In this document: positions 6,827-15,653 of the stretch, one piece after another
Layout of the letters: the number at the start of each line of letters is the position of its first letter
Position numbering within the stretch: the stretch's first letter is position 1
Translations under genes and position numbers: made by a program
The notes under the pieces: generated by a model
What the model saw: only the letters and a program-made list of their open reading frames with translations
Told to the model about the DNA's origin: nothing
Databases searched by the model: none
Source of the DNA: Pseudomonas tohonis
GTDB taxonomy: Bacteria > Pseudomonadota > Gammaproteobacteria > Pseudomonadales > Pseudomonadaceae
Reading direction: 5' to 3'
Length of the DNA: 64,000 bases
Assembly: GCF_012767755.2 (NCBI RefSeq)
Contig: NZ_AP023189.1
Span: 6,642,501-6,706,500, forward strand

Positions 6827-9385
6827 ATGCCCCGCAGCAGCTCCGGCGTTCCGTCCGTTCGCGCTCCCCACTCCAGCATCCCGCGCCTGCCGCCGGCCCA
6901 TGTGCCGCGCCCCCGGCTGACCGAACGCCTGCTCGCCGAACAGAGCCGACTGCGCCTGCTCTGCGCCCCGGCCGGCTTCGGCAAGAGCGTGCTGTTCAGC
7001 GAATTGCTGCTGGGCCTGCGCGACCCCGGCCAGGTGCTCTGGCTCAACCTCGCCGGCCAGCCGCTGCACCCCGAGCAGCTGATCGCGCAGATCGCCGGCG
7101 CCCTGCAGCGCCCGGTCCCCGACCTGCCCGCGCCGCTCGCCCTGCTGCAACTGCTCGATGGCGGCGGCAAGCCGCTGTGGCTGGTGCTCGACGACTACCC
7201 GAGCCAGCCCCCGGCCGAACTCGATGCCTGCATCGACCAACTGCTCGCCCGCGCCCTGCCCAACCTGCAGCTGCTGGTCAGCGCCCGCCAGCGGCCGGAC
7301 TGGAACCTGCCACGCCTGCTGTTGGCCGGCGAACTGCAGGAACTGGACGCCACCCACCTGGCCCTGACCCGCGACGAATTGGAGCGCCTGGTCGACCAGC
7401 TCGCCCCCCAGGCCAGCGACGCCCAGCGCGAGGAACTCTGGCAGGAGAGCGAAGGCTGGTGCGCCGGCGCCCGCCTGCAGCTGTCCAGCCGCAATCACCC
7501 GCACGGCCCCGGCACCGCTGCCGCCGCCAGCCATTGCTGGCTGAAGGAATACCTCGACCACGAACTGCTCGCGCGCCTGGGTGACGAGGAAGCCCGCTGC
7601 CTGTTCGCGCTGGTCCACCTGCCCAAGGTCTCCGCCGAACTGTGCCGCCAGCTGTGGGAGGAAAGCGACGGCGCCGAACTGTTCTCGCGCCTGCTCGCCC
7701 GCCAGGCCTTCTGCATGCCGCTGGACGAGGACGGCCACTGGTACCGCGTGCTGCCCGCCGTGGCCAAGGTCCTGCACAACCGCATCTCGGCCACCGCTGC
7801 GGCCCACCTGCACCTGGCGGCGTGCCGGGTGTTCATCGCCGCCGGCCAGGTGGAAGACGCCATCGAACAAGCGCTTTGCGCCGGGCAACCGGAGGTCGCC
7901 GCCAACTACCTCGAACACCTCGGCCAGGAATGGCTCACCGGCGAGCAGCACCTCGCCCACCTGCTCGCCTGGCGCAGCCGACTCCCGGCCCTGCTGCTGG
8001 AGAGTACGCCGCGCCTGCTCACCCTCAACGCCTGGGCCCTGCTCCTGGCCTGGCGCCTGGACGAAGCCGAGGACTGTATCCACAAGCTCGGCCGCTTCCT
8101 GCCCCAGGCCGATGCCCGCCGCAACCGCAAGCTGCTGGCCAACTGGCAGGCCCTGCACGGCGTGCTCGGCGCCCTGCGCGGCCGTCCCGGTCAGGACGCC
8201 GCGCTGCACTGCCAGCAGGCCCTGGAACACCTGCCCGAGCGGGACTGGATGCCGATCCTGCTGTGCCACTCCGCCCTCGCCCGCATCGCCATGGCCAGCG
8301 GCCAGCCCGACCTCGCCCCGGTGCGCCTGCACGACGCCCTGGAGATCGCCCGGCGCCAGGGCAGCCTGCTGTTCGAAACCCTGATCAACCTCGACCGCAC
8401 CCGCCTGCTGCTGCTGCGCGGCGAGTTCGCCCGCGCCCAGGGGCTGGTCACCCAGAGCTTCGTCCTGATCGGCCAGCGCAAGGCGGTGGACGGCCTGCTG
8501 CTCGGCCGACTGCACCTGATCCAGGGCGAACTGCACCTGATCCACGGCCGCCTCGACGACGCCGAGACGGAACTGCGCATCGGCCTGGAACAGGCCCTGG
8601 AATGCGCCGACCCCTTCGCCCTGCACGGCTACCTCGGCCTTGCCGAACTCCGCTCGCGGCGCGGCGAGTTCGACCAGGCCTTCGTCCACCTGCGTGATGC
8701 CGAGCGGGAAATGCATTGCCGCCAGGTCTGGCGCCTGTCCTTCAACGGCGTGCTCAGCCTGCAGAGCATGCGCGTGCTCGCCCGGCAGCAGCGCTGGGAC
8801 CGCGTCGAGCCCGTGGGCCTGCGCATCCAGCGCTACTTCGAGGGCGACAGCCCCTGGATGCCACCGCTGGACTACCCCACCCTGCCGTTGCGCAACCTGC
8901 TCCTGCTGGCCCGCGGGCACCTGGCGGCGGGCCGCGCCGAACAGGCCGAGGCGATGCTGCGCCCACTGCTGCAGCGCTGCGAATTCCTCCAGTACCGACC
9001 GCTGGCCTGCGAAGTCGGCCTGGCGCTGGCCGAGGCGGCCCGCTGGCTCGGCCAGGAGGATGCCGCCAACCTGGAGCGCGAGGCTCGCCAACAGGCCACC
9101 CACCTCGGCATGCAGGGCCTGCTGCAGGAGTGGCCCACCGCCGGCCAGACCGGCGAGCGCAGCGGCACGGCGGGCACGGGCGACCACAGCAACCTGCTCA
9201 GCCAGCGCGAACGCTCGGTCCTGCAACTGCTCGCCGAGGGCTTCTCCAACCAGGAGATCGGCAGCTACCTGTTCATCTCGGTGAACACGGTGAAAACCCA
9301 CACCAAGAAGATCAACAGCAAGCTCGGCGTGAAGCGCCGCACCCAGGCGGTGATGCGCGCCAAGAGCCTCGGCCTGCTGGTTTGA
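6827..9385 (+). CDS. MalT-like ATP-dependent LuxR-family transcriptional regulator
   Basis: About 852 residues. Walker A CAPAGFGKS at residues 46-54 and LWLVLDDYPSQPPAELD near residue 115 show an AAA/STAND NTPase; a long helical repeat (TPR-like) middle follows; a LuxR HTH at about 787-852 (LLSQRERSVLQLLAEGFSNQ, then SVNTVKTHTKKINSKLGVKR) ends the protein. This is the MalT/LAL architecture, an inducer-binding activator. The start is uncertain: ATG 6827 or ATG 6782; both have weak SDs. It follows DUF1302-DUF1329 on the same strand, as I recall for P. aeruginosa PA3921-PA3923, so it probably controls them. Confidence 0.88.
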   Translation: MPRSSSGVPSVRAPHSSIPRLPPAHVPRPRLTERLLAEQSRLRLLCAPAGFGKSVLFSELLLGLRDPGQVLWLNLAGQPLHPEQLIAQIAGALQRPVPDLPAPLALLQLLDGGGKPLWLVLDDYPSQPPAELDACIDQLLARALPNLQLLVSARQRPDWNLPRLLLAGELQELDATHLALTRDELERLVDQLAPQASDAQREELWQESEGWCAGARLQLSSRNHPHGPGTAAAASHCWLKEYLDHELLARLGDEEARCLFALVHLPKVSAELCRQLWEESDGAELFSRLLARQAFCMPLDEDGHWYRVLPAVAKVLHNRISATAAAHLHLAACRVFIAAGQVEDAIEQALCAGQPEVAANYLEHLGQEWLTGEQHLAHLLAWRSRLPALLLESTPRLLTLNAWALLLAWRLDEAEDCIHKLGRFLPQADARRNRKLLANWQALHGVLGALRGRPGQDAALHCQQALEHLPERDWMPILLCHSALARIAMASGQPDLAPVRLHDALEIARRQGSLLFETLINLDRTRLLLLRGEFARAQGLVTQSFVLIGQRKAVDGLLLGRLHLIQGELHLIHGRLDDAETELRIGLEQALECADPFALHGYLGLAELRSRRGEFDQAFVHLRDAEREMHCRQVWRLSFNGVLSLQSMRVLARQQRWDRVEPVGLRIQRYFEGDSPWMPPLDYPTLPLRNLLLLARGHLAAGRAEQAEAMLRPLLQRCEFLQYRPLACEVGLALAEAARWLGQEDAANLEREARQQATHLGMQGLLQEWPTAGQTGERSGTAGTGDHSNLLSQRERSVLQLLAEGFSNQEIGSYLFISVNTVKTHTKKINSKLGVKRRTQAVMRAKSLGLLV

Positions 9386-9905
9386 GGCGCAACCGCGACA
9401 ATCCACCACAGGGCGCGCCCGCCCTTCCTGCACTTCCCCCTCTGGAACGGGCTTTTCGGCGATATTTGACCCTGTAGTCAAATATTCATCAAAGCTACAG
9501 AAGCCCCGTTTTCCAGACACTTATGGCAACTATAAAAAACGCTGACTAACAGTCGCGCCGCCAATGACGGCAGGATGTCGCGGCCTCCCAGTGGGTCGGG
9601 CATGGCCTGATGGACATCCATTCATGTCAGGGATGTCATTCCCCGCCCACAGGGCCTCCGGATAGGCTGCGCAGCCAGTCCGGACGGCGCTTTGAATCAA
9701 ATGGCCGTTTTCCCGGTCAATTGGTGACTTGTAGTTACTGCCGCGTTTGACTTCAGAACTTCTTGAAGCACTCGCGGTTCGCCTGCAAAATGCCGCGCCC
9801 GCCGGTCAGCACCCAGTGCACCGAGCGGTTTTGTGCTGATCCGCCCCCGCCAGAGCGCCAACGTAGTGCGCTGGTCAATCACAACGATCACGCAGGAGAA
9901 TTTAC
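9386..9905. other. 520-base gene-free region upstream of pntAA
   Basis: No convincing ORF. It holds the inverted repeat at 9462-9485, an AT-rich stretch (ACTATAAAAAACG around 9530) that could be a -10 region, and a small GACT-AAC-AGTC palindrome near 9543. The length suggests a regulated promoter or an unannotated small RNA; I cannot tell which. Confidence 0.5.
9462..9485. promoter_or_regulatory. Perfect inverted repeat, candidate operator
   Basis: ATATTTGAC (9462-9470) and GTCAAATAT (9477-9485) are exact reverse complements around CCTGTA. It is AT-rich in a GC-rich genome, 77 bases past the regulator stop and 420 bases before pntAA. It looks like a dimeric repressor or activator site; the protein is unknown. 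Confidence 0.5.
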
Positions 9906-11027
9906 GTGCACATCGGTGTTCCTCTCGAAACCCTGGCCGGTGAAACGCGGGTAGCCGCGACTCCCGAGACCATCAAGAAACTGATCGGCCAAGGCCATCA
10001 GGTCACCGTCCAGAGCGGTGCCGGCGTCAGCGCCAGCATCACCGACGCGGCCTATGAAGCCGTCGGCGCCACCCTCGGCAGCGACGCCGCCGCCTTCGGT
10101 GCCGACCTGGTGCTGAAAGTCGTCGCCCCCTCCGACGCCGAACTGGCCCTCATGAAGGCCGGCGCCGTGCTGGTCGGCATGCTCAACCCGTTCAGCAACG
10201 AGACCATCGCGCGCATGAATGCCCGTGGCATCACCGCCTTCGCCCTCGAAGCGGCGCCGCGCACCTCCCGCGCCCAGAGCCTCGACGTGCTGTCGTCCCA
10301 GGCCAACATCGCCGGCTACAAGTCCGTGCTGCTGGCCGCGCACCACTACCCGCGCTTCATGCCGATGCTGATGACCGCCGCCGGCACCGTCAAAGCCGCA
10401 CGCATCCTCATCCTCGGTGCCGGTGTCGCCGGCCTGCAGGCCATCGCCACGGCCAAGCGCCTGGGTGCGGTGATCGAAGCCTCCGACGTACGTCCCGCAG
10501 TGAAGGAGCAGATCGAATCCCTCGGCGCCAAGTTCGTCGACGTGCCCTTCGAGACCGATGAAGAGCGCGAATGCGCCCAGGGTGTCGGCGGTTACGCCCG
10601 CCCGATGCCGGCCTCCTGGATGGAGCGCCAGGCCAAGGCCGTGCACGAGCGCGCCAAGCAGGCCGACATCGTCATCACCACCGCGCTGATCCCGGGCCGC
10701 AAGGCACCGACCCTGCTGCACGAGGCGACCGTCGCCGAGATGAAGCCGGGCTCCGTGGTCATCGACCTGGCGGCGGCACAGGGCGGCAACTGCCCGCTGA
10801 CCGAAGCCGAGCAGGTGGTGGTCAAGCACGGCGTCACCATCGTCGGCTACAGCAACCTGGCGGCCCTGGTGCCGGCGGATGCCTCGGCCCTCTATGCGCG
10901 CAACCTGCTGGACTTCCTCAAGCTGGTCATCGACAAGGACGGCCAGTTCCACGTCAACCTCGAAGACGACATCGTCGCCGCGTGCCTGATGTGCCGCGAC
11001 GGGCAAGTCGTCCGCACCAACGGCTAA
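9906..11027 (+). CDS. pntAA: Proton-translocating NAD(P) transhydrogenase, alpha part 1 (NAD-binding)
   Basis: 373 residues, matching the soluble NAD(H)-binding domain I. It begins with GTG (VHIGVPLETLAGETRVAATP) behind a strong SD (CAGGAGAA). The Rossmann motif ILGAGVAGLQAIATAKRLGA starts near residue 168, and GYSNLAALVPADASALYARN is near the end. Split PntA (AA/AB) is usual in Pseudomonas. With PntAB and PntB it couples proton movement to hydride transfer from NADH to NADP+, supplying NADPH. It is first of a tight three-gene operon. Confidence 0.96.
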   Translation: MHIGVPLETLAGETRVAATPETIKKLIGQGHQVTVQSGAGVSASITDAAYEAVGATLGSDAAAFGADLVLKVVAPSDAELALMKAGAVLVGMLNPFSNETIARMNARGITAFALEAAPRTSRAQSLDVLSSQANIAGYKSVLLAAHHYPRFMPMLMTAAGTVKAARILILGAGVAGLQAIATAKRLGAVIEASDVRPAVKEQIESLGAKFVDVPFETDEERECAQGVGGYARPMPASWMERQAKAVHERAKQADIVITTALIPGRKAPTLLHEATVAEMKPGSVVIDLAAAQGGNCPLTEAEQVVVKHGVTIVGYSNLAALVPADASALYARNLLDFLKLVIDKDGQFHVNLEDDIVAACLMCRDGQVVRTNG

Positions 11028-11039
11028 GGGGCAGCGGAC

Positions 11040-11354
11040 ATGGATATGATTTCTGACGGCATCTACAACCTGATCATCTTCGTGCTGGCGATCTACGTCG
11101 GCTACCACGTGGTCTGGAACGTGACCCCCGCCCTGCACACCCCGCTGATGGCCGTGACCAACGCCATCTCCGCGATCGTGATCGTCGGCGCCATGCTGGC
11201 CGCCGCCCTCACCGTCACCCCGCTGGGCAAGGCCATGGGCACCCTGGCCGTGGCCCTGGCCGCGGTCAACGTCTTCGGTGGCTTCCTGGTCACCCGACGC
11301 ATGCTGGAAATGTTCAAGAAGAAAGCGCCCAAGGCGTCGGCGGAGAAGCACTGA
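11040..11354 (+). CDS. pntAB: Transhydrogenase alpha part 2 (membrane segment)
   Basis: 104 residues, mostly three or four hydrophobic helices ([59 protein letters not shown]), ending in a basic tail. This equals the transmembrane part of E. coli PntA, encoded separately. It starts 12 bases after pntAA and ends two bases before pntB, so the three are translated from one message and assemble in the inner membrane. Confidence 0.95.
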   Translation: MDMISDGIYNLIIFVLAIYVGYHVVWNVTPALHTPLMAVTNAISAIVIVGAMLAAALTVTPLGKAMGTLAVALAAVNVFGGFLVTRRMLEMFKKKAPKASAEKH

Positions 11355-11356
11355 CC

Positions 11357-12793
11357 ATGAGCATGAACCTGATCACTGTTCTCTACCTCGTCGCCTCGGT
11401 GTGCTTCATCCAGGCACTGAAGGGCCTGTCGCACCCGACCACGTCCCGTCGCGGCAACCTGTTCGGCATGATCGGCATGGCCATCGCGGTGTTCACCACC
11501 GTCGGCCTGATCTACAAGCTCGGCGCCGAGCTGGCCACCCAGGGCATCGGCTACGTCATCGTCGGCCTGCTGGTCGGCGGCACCGCCGGCTCGGTCATGG
11601 CCAAGCGCGTCGAGATGACCAAAATGCCGGAGCTGGTCGCCTTCATGCACAGCATGATCGGCCTGGCCGCCGTGTTCATCGCCATCGCCGCCGTCGTCGA
11701 GCCCCAGTCCCTGGGTATCGTCGCCGCACTGGGCGACGCCATTCCGAAAGGCAACCGCCTGGAACTGTTCCTCGGCGCTGCCATCGGTGCCATCACCTTC
11801 TCCGGTTCGGTGATCGCCTTCGGCAAGCTCTCGGGCAAGTACAAGTTCCGCCTGTTCCAGGGCGCCCCGGTGGTGTTCAAGGGCCAGCACATGGTCAACC
11901 TGGCCGTCGGCCTGGCGATCCTCGGCCTGGGCCTGTACTTCACCTTCACCGGTGACATCCGCGCCTTCGCCCTGCTGGTGGCCCTGGCCTTCGTCATCGG
12001 CGTGCTGATCATCATCCCGATCGGCGGCGCCGACATGCCGGTGGTGGTGTCGATGCTCAACAGCTACTCGGGCTGGGCCGCCGCCGGTATCGGCTTCTCG
12101 CTGAACAACTCGATGCTGATCATCGCCGGTTCGCTGGTGGGCTCCTCGGGCGCGATCCTCTCCTACATCATGTGCAAGGCGATGAACCGCTCGTTCTTCA
12201 ACGTCATCCTCGGCGGCTTCGGTGCCGATGCGGATGCCGGCGCCGCCACCGGCAGCAAGGAACAGCGCCCTGTGAAGTCGGGCTCCTCCGACGACGCGGC
12301 CTTCCTGCTGACCAACGCCGACACCGTCATCATCGTTCCCGGCTACGGCCTGGCGGTGGCCCGTGCCCAGCACGCGCTGATGGAACTGGCCGAGAAGCTG
12401 ACCCACCGTGGCGTGACCGTGAAGTACGCGATCCACCCGGTCGCCGGCCGCATGCCGGGCCACATGAACGTCCTGCTGGCCGAGGCCGAAGTGCCCTACG
12501 AGCAGGTGTTCGAGATGGAAGACATCAACTCCGAGTTCGGCCAGGCCGACGTGGTCCTGGTGCTCGGCGCCAACGACGTGGTCAACCCGGCTGCGAAGAA
12601 CGACCCGAAGTCGCCGATCGCCGGCATGCCGATCCTCGAGGCCTACAAGGCCAAGACCGTGATCGTCAACAAGCGCTCGATGGCCAGCGGCTACGCCGGC
12701 CTGGACAACGAACTGTTCTACCTAGACAAGACCATGATGGTCTTCGGCGACGCCAAGAAGGTCATCGAAGACATGGTCAAGGCGGTCGACTGA
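11357..12793 (+). CDS. pntB: Transhydrogenase beta subunit (membrane and NADP-binding)
   Basis: 478 residues, as expected for PntB. The N-terminal 270 residues are hydrophobic helices including the conserved PIGGADMPVVVSMLNSYSGW segment; the C-terminal NADP(H) domain III carries VPGYGLAVARAQHA, HPVAGRMPGHMNVLLAEA and GANDVVNPAA. ATG at 11357 lies two bases after pntAB. A textbook intrinsic terminator follows at 12813. Confidence 0.97.
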   Translation: MSMNLITVLYLVASVCFIQALKGLSHPTTSRRGNLFGMIGMAIAVFTTVGLIYKLGAELATQGIGYVIVGLLVGGTAGSVMAKRVEMTKMPELVAFMHSMIGLAAVFIAIAAVVEPQSLGIVAALGDAIPKGNRLELFLGAAIGAITFSGSVIAFGKLSGKYKFRLFQGAPVVFKGQHMVNLAVGLAILGLGLYFTFTGDIRAFALLVALAFVIGVLIIIPIGGADMPVVVSMLNSYSGWAAAGIGFSLNNSMLIIAGSLVGSSGAILSYIMCKAMNRSFFNVILGGFGADADAGAATGSKEQRPVKSGSSDDAAFLLTNADTVIIVPGYGLAVARAQHALMELAEKLTHRGVTVKYAIHPVAGRMPGHMNVLLAEAEVPYEQVFEMEDINSEFGQADVVLVLGANDVVNPAAKNDPKSPIAGMPILEAYKAKTVIVNKRSMASGYAGLDNELFYLDKTMMVFGDAKKVIEDMVKAVD

Positions 12794-12812
12794 CCCCTGC
12801 CCCGCACCACCG

Positions 12813-12844
12813 AAAACCCCGGCCACGCGCCGGGGTTTTCTTTT
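12813..12844 (+). terminator. Intrinsic terminator of the pnt operon
   Basis: A-tract, then arms AAAACCCCGG (12813-12822) and CCGGGGTTTT (12830-12839), then CTTTT. Twenty bases past the pntB stop; near-symmetric, so it could act on both strands. Confidence 0.9.
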
Positions 12845-12857
12845 ATGGGGGATTTCT

Positions 12858-12950
12858 GTGGGAGCGAATCCATTCGCGAAGCAGACCGCTGGGCTGCCTG
12901 GAAATCCCACCCCCTGAGAAGCCCTTCGCGAATGAATGCGCGCCTATCCC
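12858..12950. repeat. Pair of REP elements in inverted orientation
   Basis: GTGGGAGCGAATCCATTCGC (from 12858) and the inverted copy TTCGCGAATGAATGCGCGCC (from 12925) are the common Pseudomonas REP type (GGGAGCGAATTCATTCGCGA). Related copies occur at 26688, 45148, 45417 and 45674. Confidence 0.7.
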
Positions 12951-13061
12951 CTCCGTCCTGCCCTCCATTCATGCGCGCTCTTCGACCTTGGTATAGAAGG
13001 CGGCGGCCCTCGGAGCCCCTAGACTGCGCGGCTCGTTTCCCCCGTTGCCCGAGGTTCCCCC

Positions 13062-14555
13062 ATGCACCCTGATCGCGTACGCCTGCCCTCGCTGCTGGGC
13101 AAGGTAATGAGTGCGGCCGAAGCCGCGTCCCTCATCGAAGACGGCATGACCATCGGCATGAGCGGCTTCACCCGCGCCGGCGAGGCCAAGGCCGTGCCCC
13201 GGGCGCTGGCCGAGCGCGCCAAGCAGCAGCCGCTGCAGATCACCCTGATGACCGGGGCGAGCCTGGGCAACGACCTCGACAAGCAACTCACCGAAGCCGG
13301 CGTACTGGCCCGGCGCATGCCCTTCCAGGTGGACAGCACCCTGCGCAAGGCGATCAACGACGGCAGCGTCATGTTCATCGACCAGCACCTGTCGGAAACC
13401 GTCGAACAGCTGCGCAACCACCAGCTCAAGCTGCCGGACATCGCCGTCATCGAGGCCGTGGCCATCACCGAGGAAGGCCACATCGTGCCCACCACCTCCG
13501 TGGGCAACTCCGCCAGCTTCGCCATCTTCGCCAAGCGCGTGATCGTCGAGATCAACCTGGCCCACGACACCAACCTCGAAGGCCTGCACGACGTCTACAT
13601 CCCCACCTACCGGCCGACCCGCACGCCCATCCCTCTGACCCGCGTGGACGACCGCATCGGCACCACCGCCATCCCGATCCCCCCGGAGAAGATCGCCGCC
13701 ATCGTCTTCACCGAACAGCCGGACTCGCTCTCCACCGTGCTGCCGCCGGATGCCGAGACCCAGGCCATCGCCGACCACCTGATCGGCTTCTTCGCCCGCG
13801 AAGTGGAAGCCGGGCGCCTGTCCAACAGCCTGGCGCCGCTGCAGGCCGGCATCGGCAGCATCGCCAACGCCGTGATGTGCGGGCTGATCGACTCGCCCTT
13901 CCAGAACCTCAGCATGTACTCCGAGGTGCTGCAGGACTCCACCTTCGACCTGATCGATGCCGGCAAGCTGCGCTTCGCCTCCGGCAGCTCCATCACCCTC
14001 TCCGCGCGCCGCAACGCCGATGTCTTCGGCAACCTCGAACGCTACAAGGACAAGCTCGTGCTGCGCCCGCAGGAGATCTCCAACCACCCCGAAGTGGTGC
14101 GGCGCCTCGGCATCATCGGCATCAACACCGCCCTGGAGTTCGACATCTACGGCAACGTCAACTCCACCCACGTCGGCGGCACGAAGATGATGAACGGCAT
14201 CGGCGGCTCGGGGGACTTCGCCCGCAACGCCCACCTGGCCATCTTCGTCACCAAGTCCATCGCCAAGGGCGGCGCCATCTCCAGCGTCGTGCCCATGGTC
14301 AGCCACGTCGACCACACCGAGCACGACGTCGACATCCTCGTCACCGAACAGGGCCTGGCCGACCTGCGCGGCCTGGCCCCACGAGAACGCGCCCGGGCGA
14401 TCATCGACCACTGCGTGCACCCGGATTACCGCGCCGCACTGGACGACTACTTCGAGCGCGCCTGCGCCAAGGGCGGGCACACCCCCCATCTGCTGCGCGA
14501 AGCCATGGACTGGCACATCAACCTGGAAGAAACCGGGCGCATGCTCGCCAGCTGA
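13062..14555 (+). CDS. Acetyl-CoA hydrolase/transferase family (succinyl-CoA:acetate CoA-transferase type)
   Basis: 497 residues, the size of Cat1/AarC-type class I CoA-transferases. It has the N-terminal GMTIGMSGFTRAGEAKAVP, the YSEVLQDSTF segment near residue 286 that holds the catalytic Glu in this family, and GIGGSGDFARNAHLAIFV near residue 380. The SD is GAGG before ATG 13062. It likely exchanges CoA among acetate, succinate and related acids in the cytoplasm; the donor cannot be read from sequence. An orthologous gene occurs in P. aeruginosa as a lone CoA-transferase, as here. Confidence 0.9.
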   Translation: MHPDRVRLPSLLGKVMSAAEAASLIEDGMTIGMSGFTRAGEAKAVPRALAERAKQQPLQITLMTGASLGNDLDKQLTEAGVLARRMPFQVDSTLRKAINDGSVMFIDQHLSETVEQLRNHQLKLPDIAVIEAVAITEEGHIVPTTSVGNSASFAIFAKRVIVEINLAHDTNLEGLHDVYIPTYRPTRTPIPLTRVDDRIGTTAIPIPPEKIAAIVFTEQPDSLSTVLPPDAETQAIADHLIGFFAREVEAGRLSNSLAPLQAGIGSIANAVMCGLIDSPFQNLSMYSEVLQDSTFDLIDAGKLRFASGSSITLSARRNADVFGNLERYKDKLVLRPQEISNHPEVVRRLGIIGINTALEFDIYGNVNSTHVGGTKMMNGIGGSGDFARNAHLAIFVTKSIAKGGAISSVVPMVSHVDHTEHDVDILVTEQGLADLRGLAPRERARAIIDHCVHPDYRAALDDYFERACAKGGHTPHLLREAMDWHINLEETGRMLAS

Positions 14556-14635
14556 ATCGGTACAGCGGGCTTTTTGCTGACAAACAGGTCAAAAAACAGC
14601 TTCCGGTAAAAGGCCAACTGTACTGCTGCCAATCC

Positions 14636-14657
14636 CTGCCGAAGTTCGCTTCGGCAG
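14636..14657. terminator. UUCG-tetraloop hairpin
   Basis: Arms CTGCCGAAG (14636-14644) and CTTCGGCAG (14649-14657) enclose TTCG. TGAAAAATCC follows on the plus strand, so the better T-tract is on the other strand, upstream of the hairpin. It may terminate the CoA-transferase transcript or leftward transcription. Confidence 0.45.
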
Positions 14658-14793
14658 TGAAAAATCCGGTTTCCCGTCGTTCGCCGAGGGTTTCAACGGG
14701 GCACCAATACAGCTGATGGAAATTTCGCAAGCACAGTTAGTTAGCTTGCTCAGTACTACCCGTACAATTTCAATCAGCTGTGACTACTGGGTC

Positions 14794-14828
14794 GTTTGTT
14801 CTGGACAGAAAATAGGTACCAGACAAAC
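14794..14828. promoter_or_regulatory. Inverted repeat upstream of the first DUF1127 gene
   Basis: GTTTGT-T-CTGG (14794-14804) and CCAGACAAAC (14819-14828) are complementary except for one bulged base, with a 14-base AT-rich spacer. It lies 39 bases before the ATG at 14867, a plausible operator or 5'-UTR stem. Confidence 0.35.
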
Positions 14829-14866
14829 CCCTCTAGCCCCGCCACAAGCGGGAAGGAAGCGCCACC

Positions 14867-15082
14867 ATGGAACGTACCCTCAGTTCCGACCTGATCCTCA
14901 GCTCCTCCGAATCCAGCGCCAAGGCCTCCTGGCCGCTGCGCGTCATCTCCACCCTGCTGATGTGGCAGCGTCGTATCTCCAGCCGCCATCAGCTCGCGAT
15001 GCTCGACTCCCGCCTGCTGGCCGATGCCGGCATCAGCGAGGCGCAGCGCGAACTGGAGCTGAACAAGCCCTTCTGGCGCTAA
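14867..15082 (+). CDS. DUF1127 family small protein, copy 1
   Basis: 71 residues ending in the DUF1127 core: WQRRISSRHQLAMLDSRLLA, then DAGISEAQRELELNKPFWR. Proteins of this type are small and basic, and some act in RNA turnover or stress and nutrient responses; the role here is unknown. Strong SD (GGGAAGGAAG) before the ATG at 14867. A second copy follows at 15333 with nearly the same SD block, and an intrinsic terminator separates them, so each has its own transcript. Confidence 0.85.
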   Translation: MERTLSSDLILSSSESSAKASWPLRVISTLLMWQRRISSRHQLAMLDSRLLADAGISEAQRELELNKPFWR

Positions 15083-15120
15083 GCCCGAAGCGGCGCCAGC
15101 CGCACTGCAACACCTGACAG

Positions 15121-15158
15121 AACCCGCCGCAGAGGTATCGCCGGCGGGTTTCGTTTTT
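15121..15158 (+). terminator. Intrinsic terminator after DUF1127 copy 1
   Basis: Arms AACCCGCCG (15121-15129) and CGGCGGGTT (15142-15150) followed by TCGTTTTTTC. Confidence 0.85.
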
Positions 15159-15332
15159 TCGGGGCCCGGAAACCTGCGTAACAGCGCGACCCGATAGGGC
15201 CGGTACAGTTGGCCAAGTCGCGACACTGACCCCCTACAATTGCGCCCCGCTGTCCCTGCCGCCAAGCGCCCCGGCGCGCGAACATGGTCTCCCATAACCC
15301 GAACCCGCCCAGACGCGGGAAGGAAGACCGCC

Positions 15333-15542
15333 ATGGAACGCAGCTTCGTTTCCCCTGCCCCCGCCGCCCCGTCCCTGCAACGCACCCCGCTGGCCATCCG
15401 CCTGTTCGCCCGCGTGGCCGAATGGCAGCGCAACATGCGCACCCGCCACCAGCTGGCACAGTTGAACGCGCAGCAACTGGCGGACATAGGGCTCAGCGAG
15501 TGCGACCGCAGCCAGGAGCTGGACAAGCCCTTCTGGCGCTAG
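15333..15542 (+). CDS. DUF1127 family small protein, copy 2
   Basis: 69 residues. The core WQRNMRTRHQLAQLNAQQLA, then DIGLSECDRSQELDKPFWR, matches copy 1, including the C-terminal KPFWR. I chose the ATG at 15333 because the block GCGGGAAGGAAG precedes both copies at the same spacing; an upstream in-frame start at 15240 would add a non-DUF1127 tail. A TACAAT hexamer at 15235 is a possible -10. Function unknown; probably a tandem duplicate. Confidence 0.85.
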   Translation: MERSFVSPAPAAPSLQRTPLAIRLFARVAEWQRNMRTRHQLAQLNAQQLADIGLSECDRSQELDKPFWR

Positions 15543-15653
15543 GCGCGGACACCACGCGTGCCACCACTGGAACGACTCCCGCCGCTTCGCTAGGCTCTAC
15601 GCCACGGGGCGCTGCGCGTGCAGCGCCCTTCGTCCCGCACAGGAGTTATTCCC

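Larger units (their letters stand above)
14556..14866. other. 311-base region before the first DUF1127 gene
   Basis: No gene seen. It contains a perfect UUCG-loop hairpin (14636-14657) and an imperfect inverted repeat (14794-14828) near the next gene. It is AT-richer than its surroundings, suggesting promoter and regulatory content. Confidence 0.5.

Noticed and set aside
6779..9520. 913-codon minus-strand frame across the MalT-like regulator
   Set aside because: GC-codon shadow; no SD, Gln/Val/Gly-rich, and the plus frame has Walker A and LuxR HTH.
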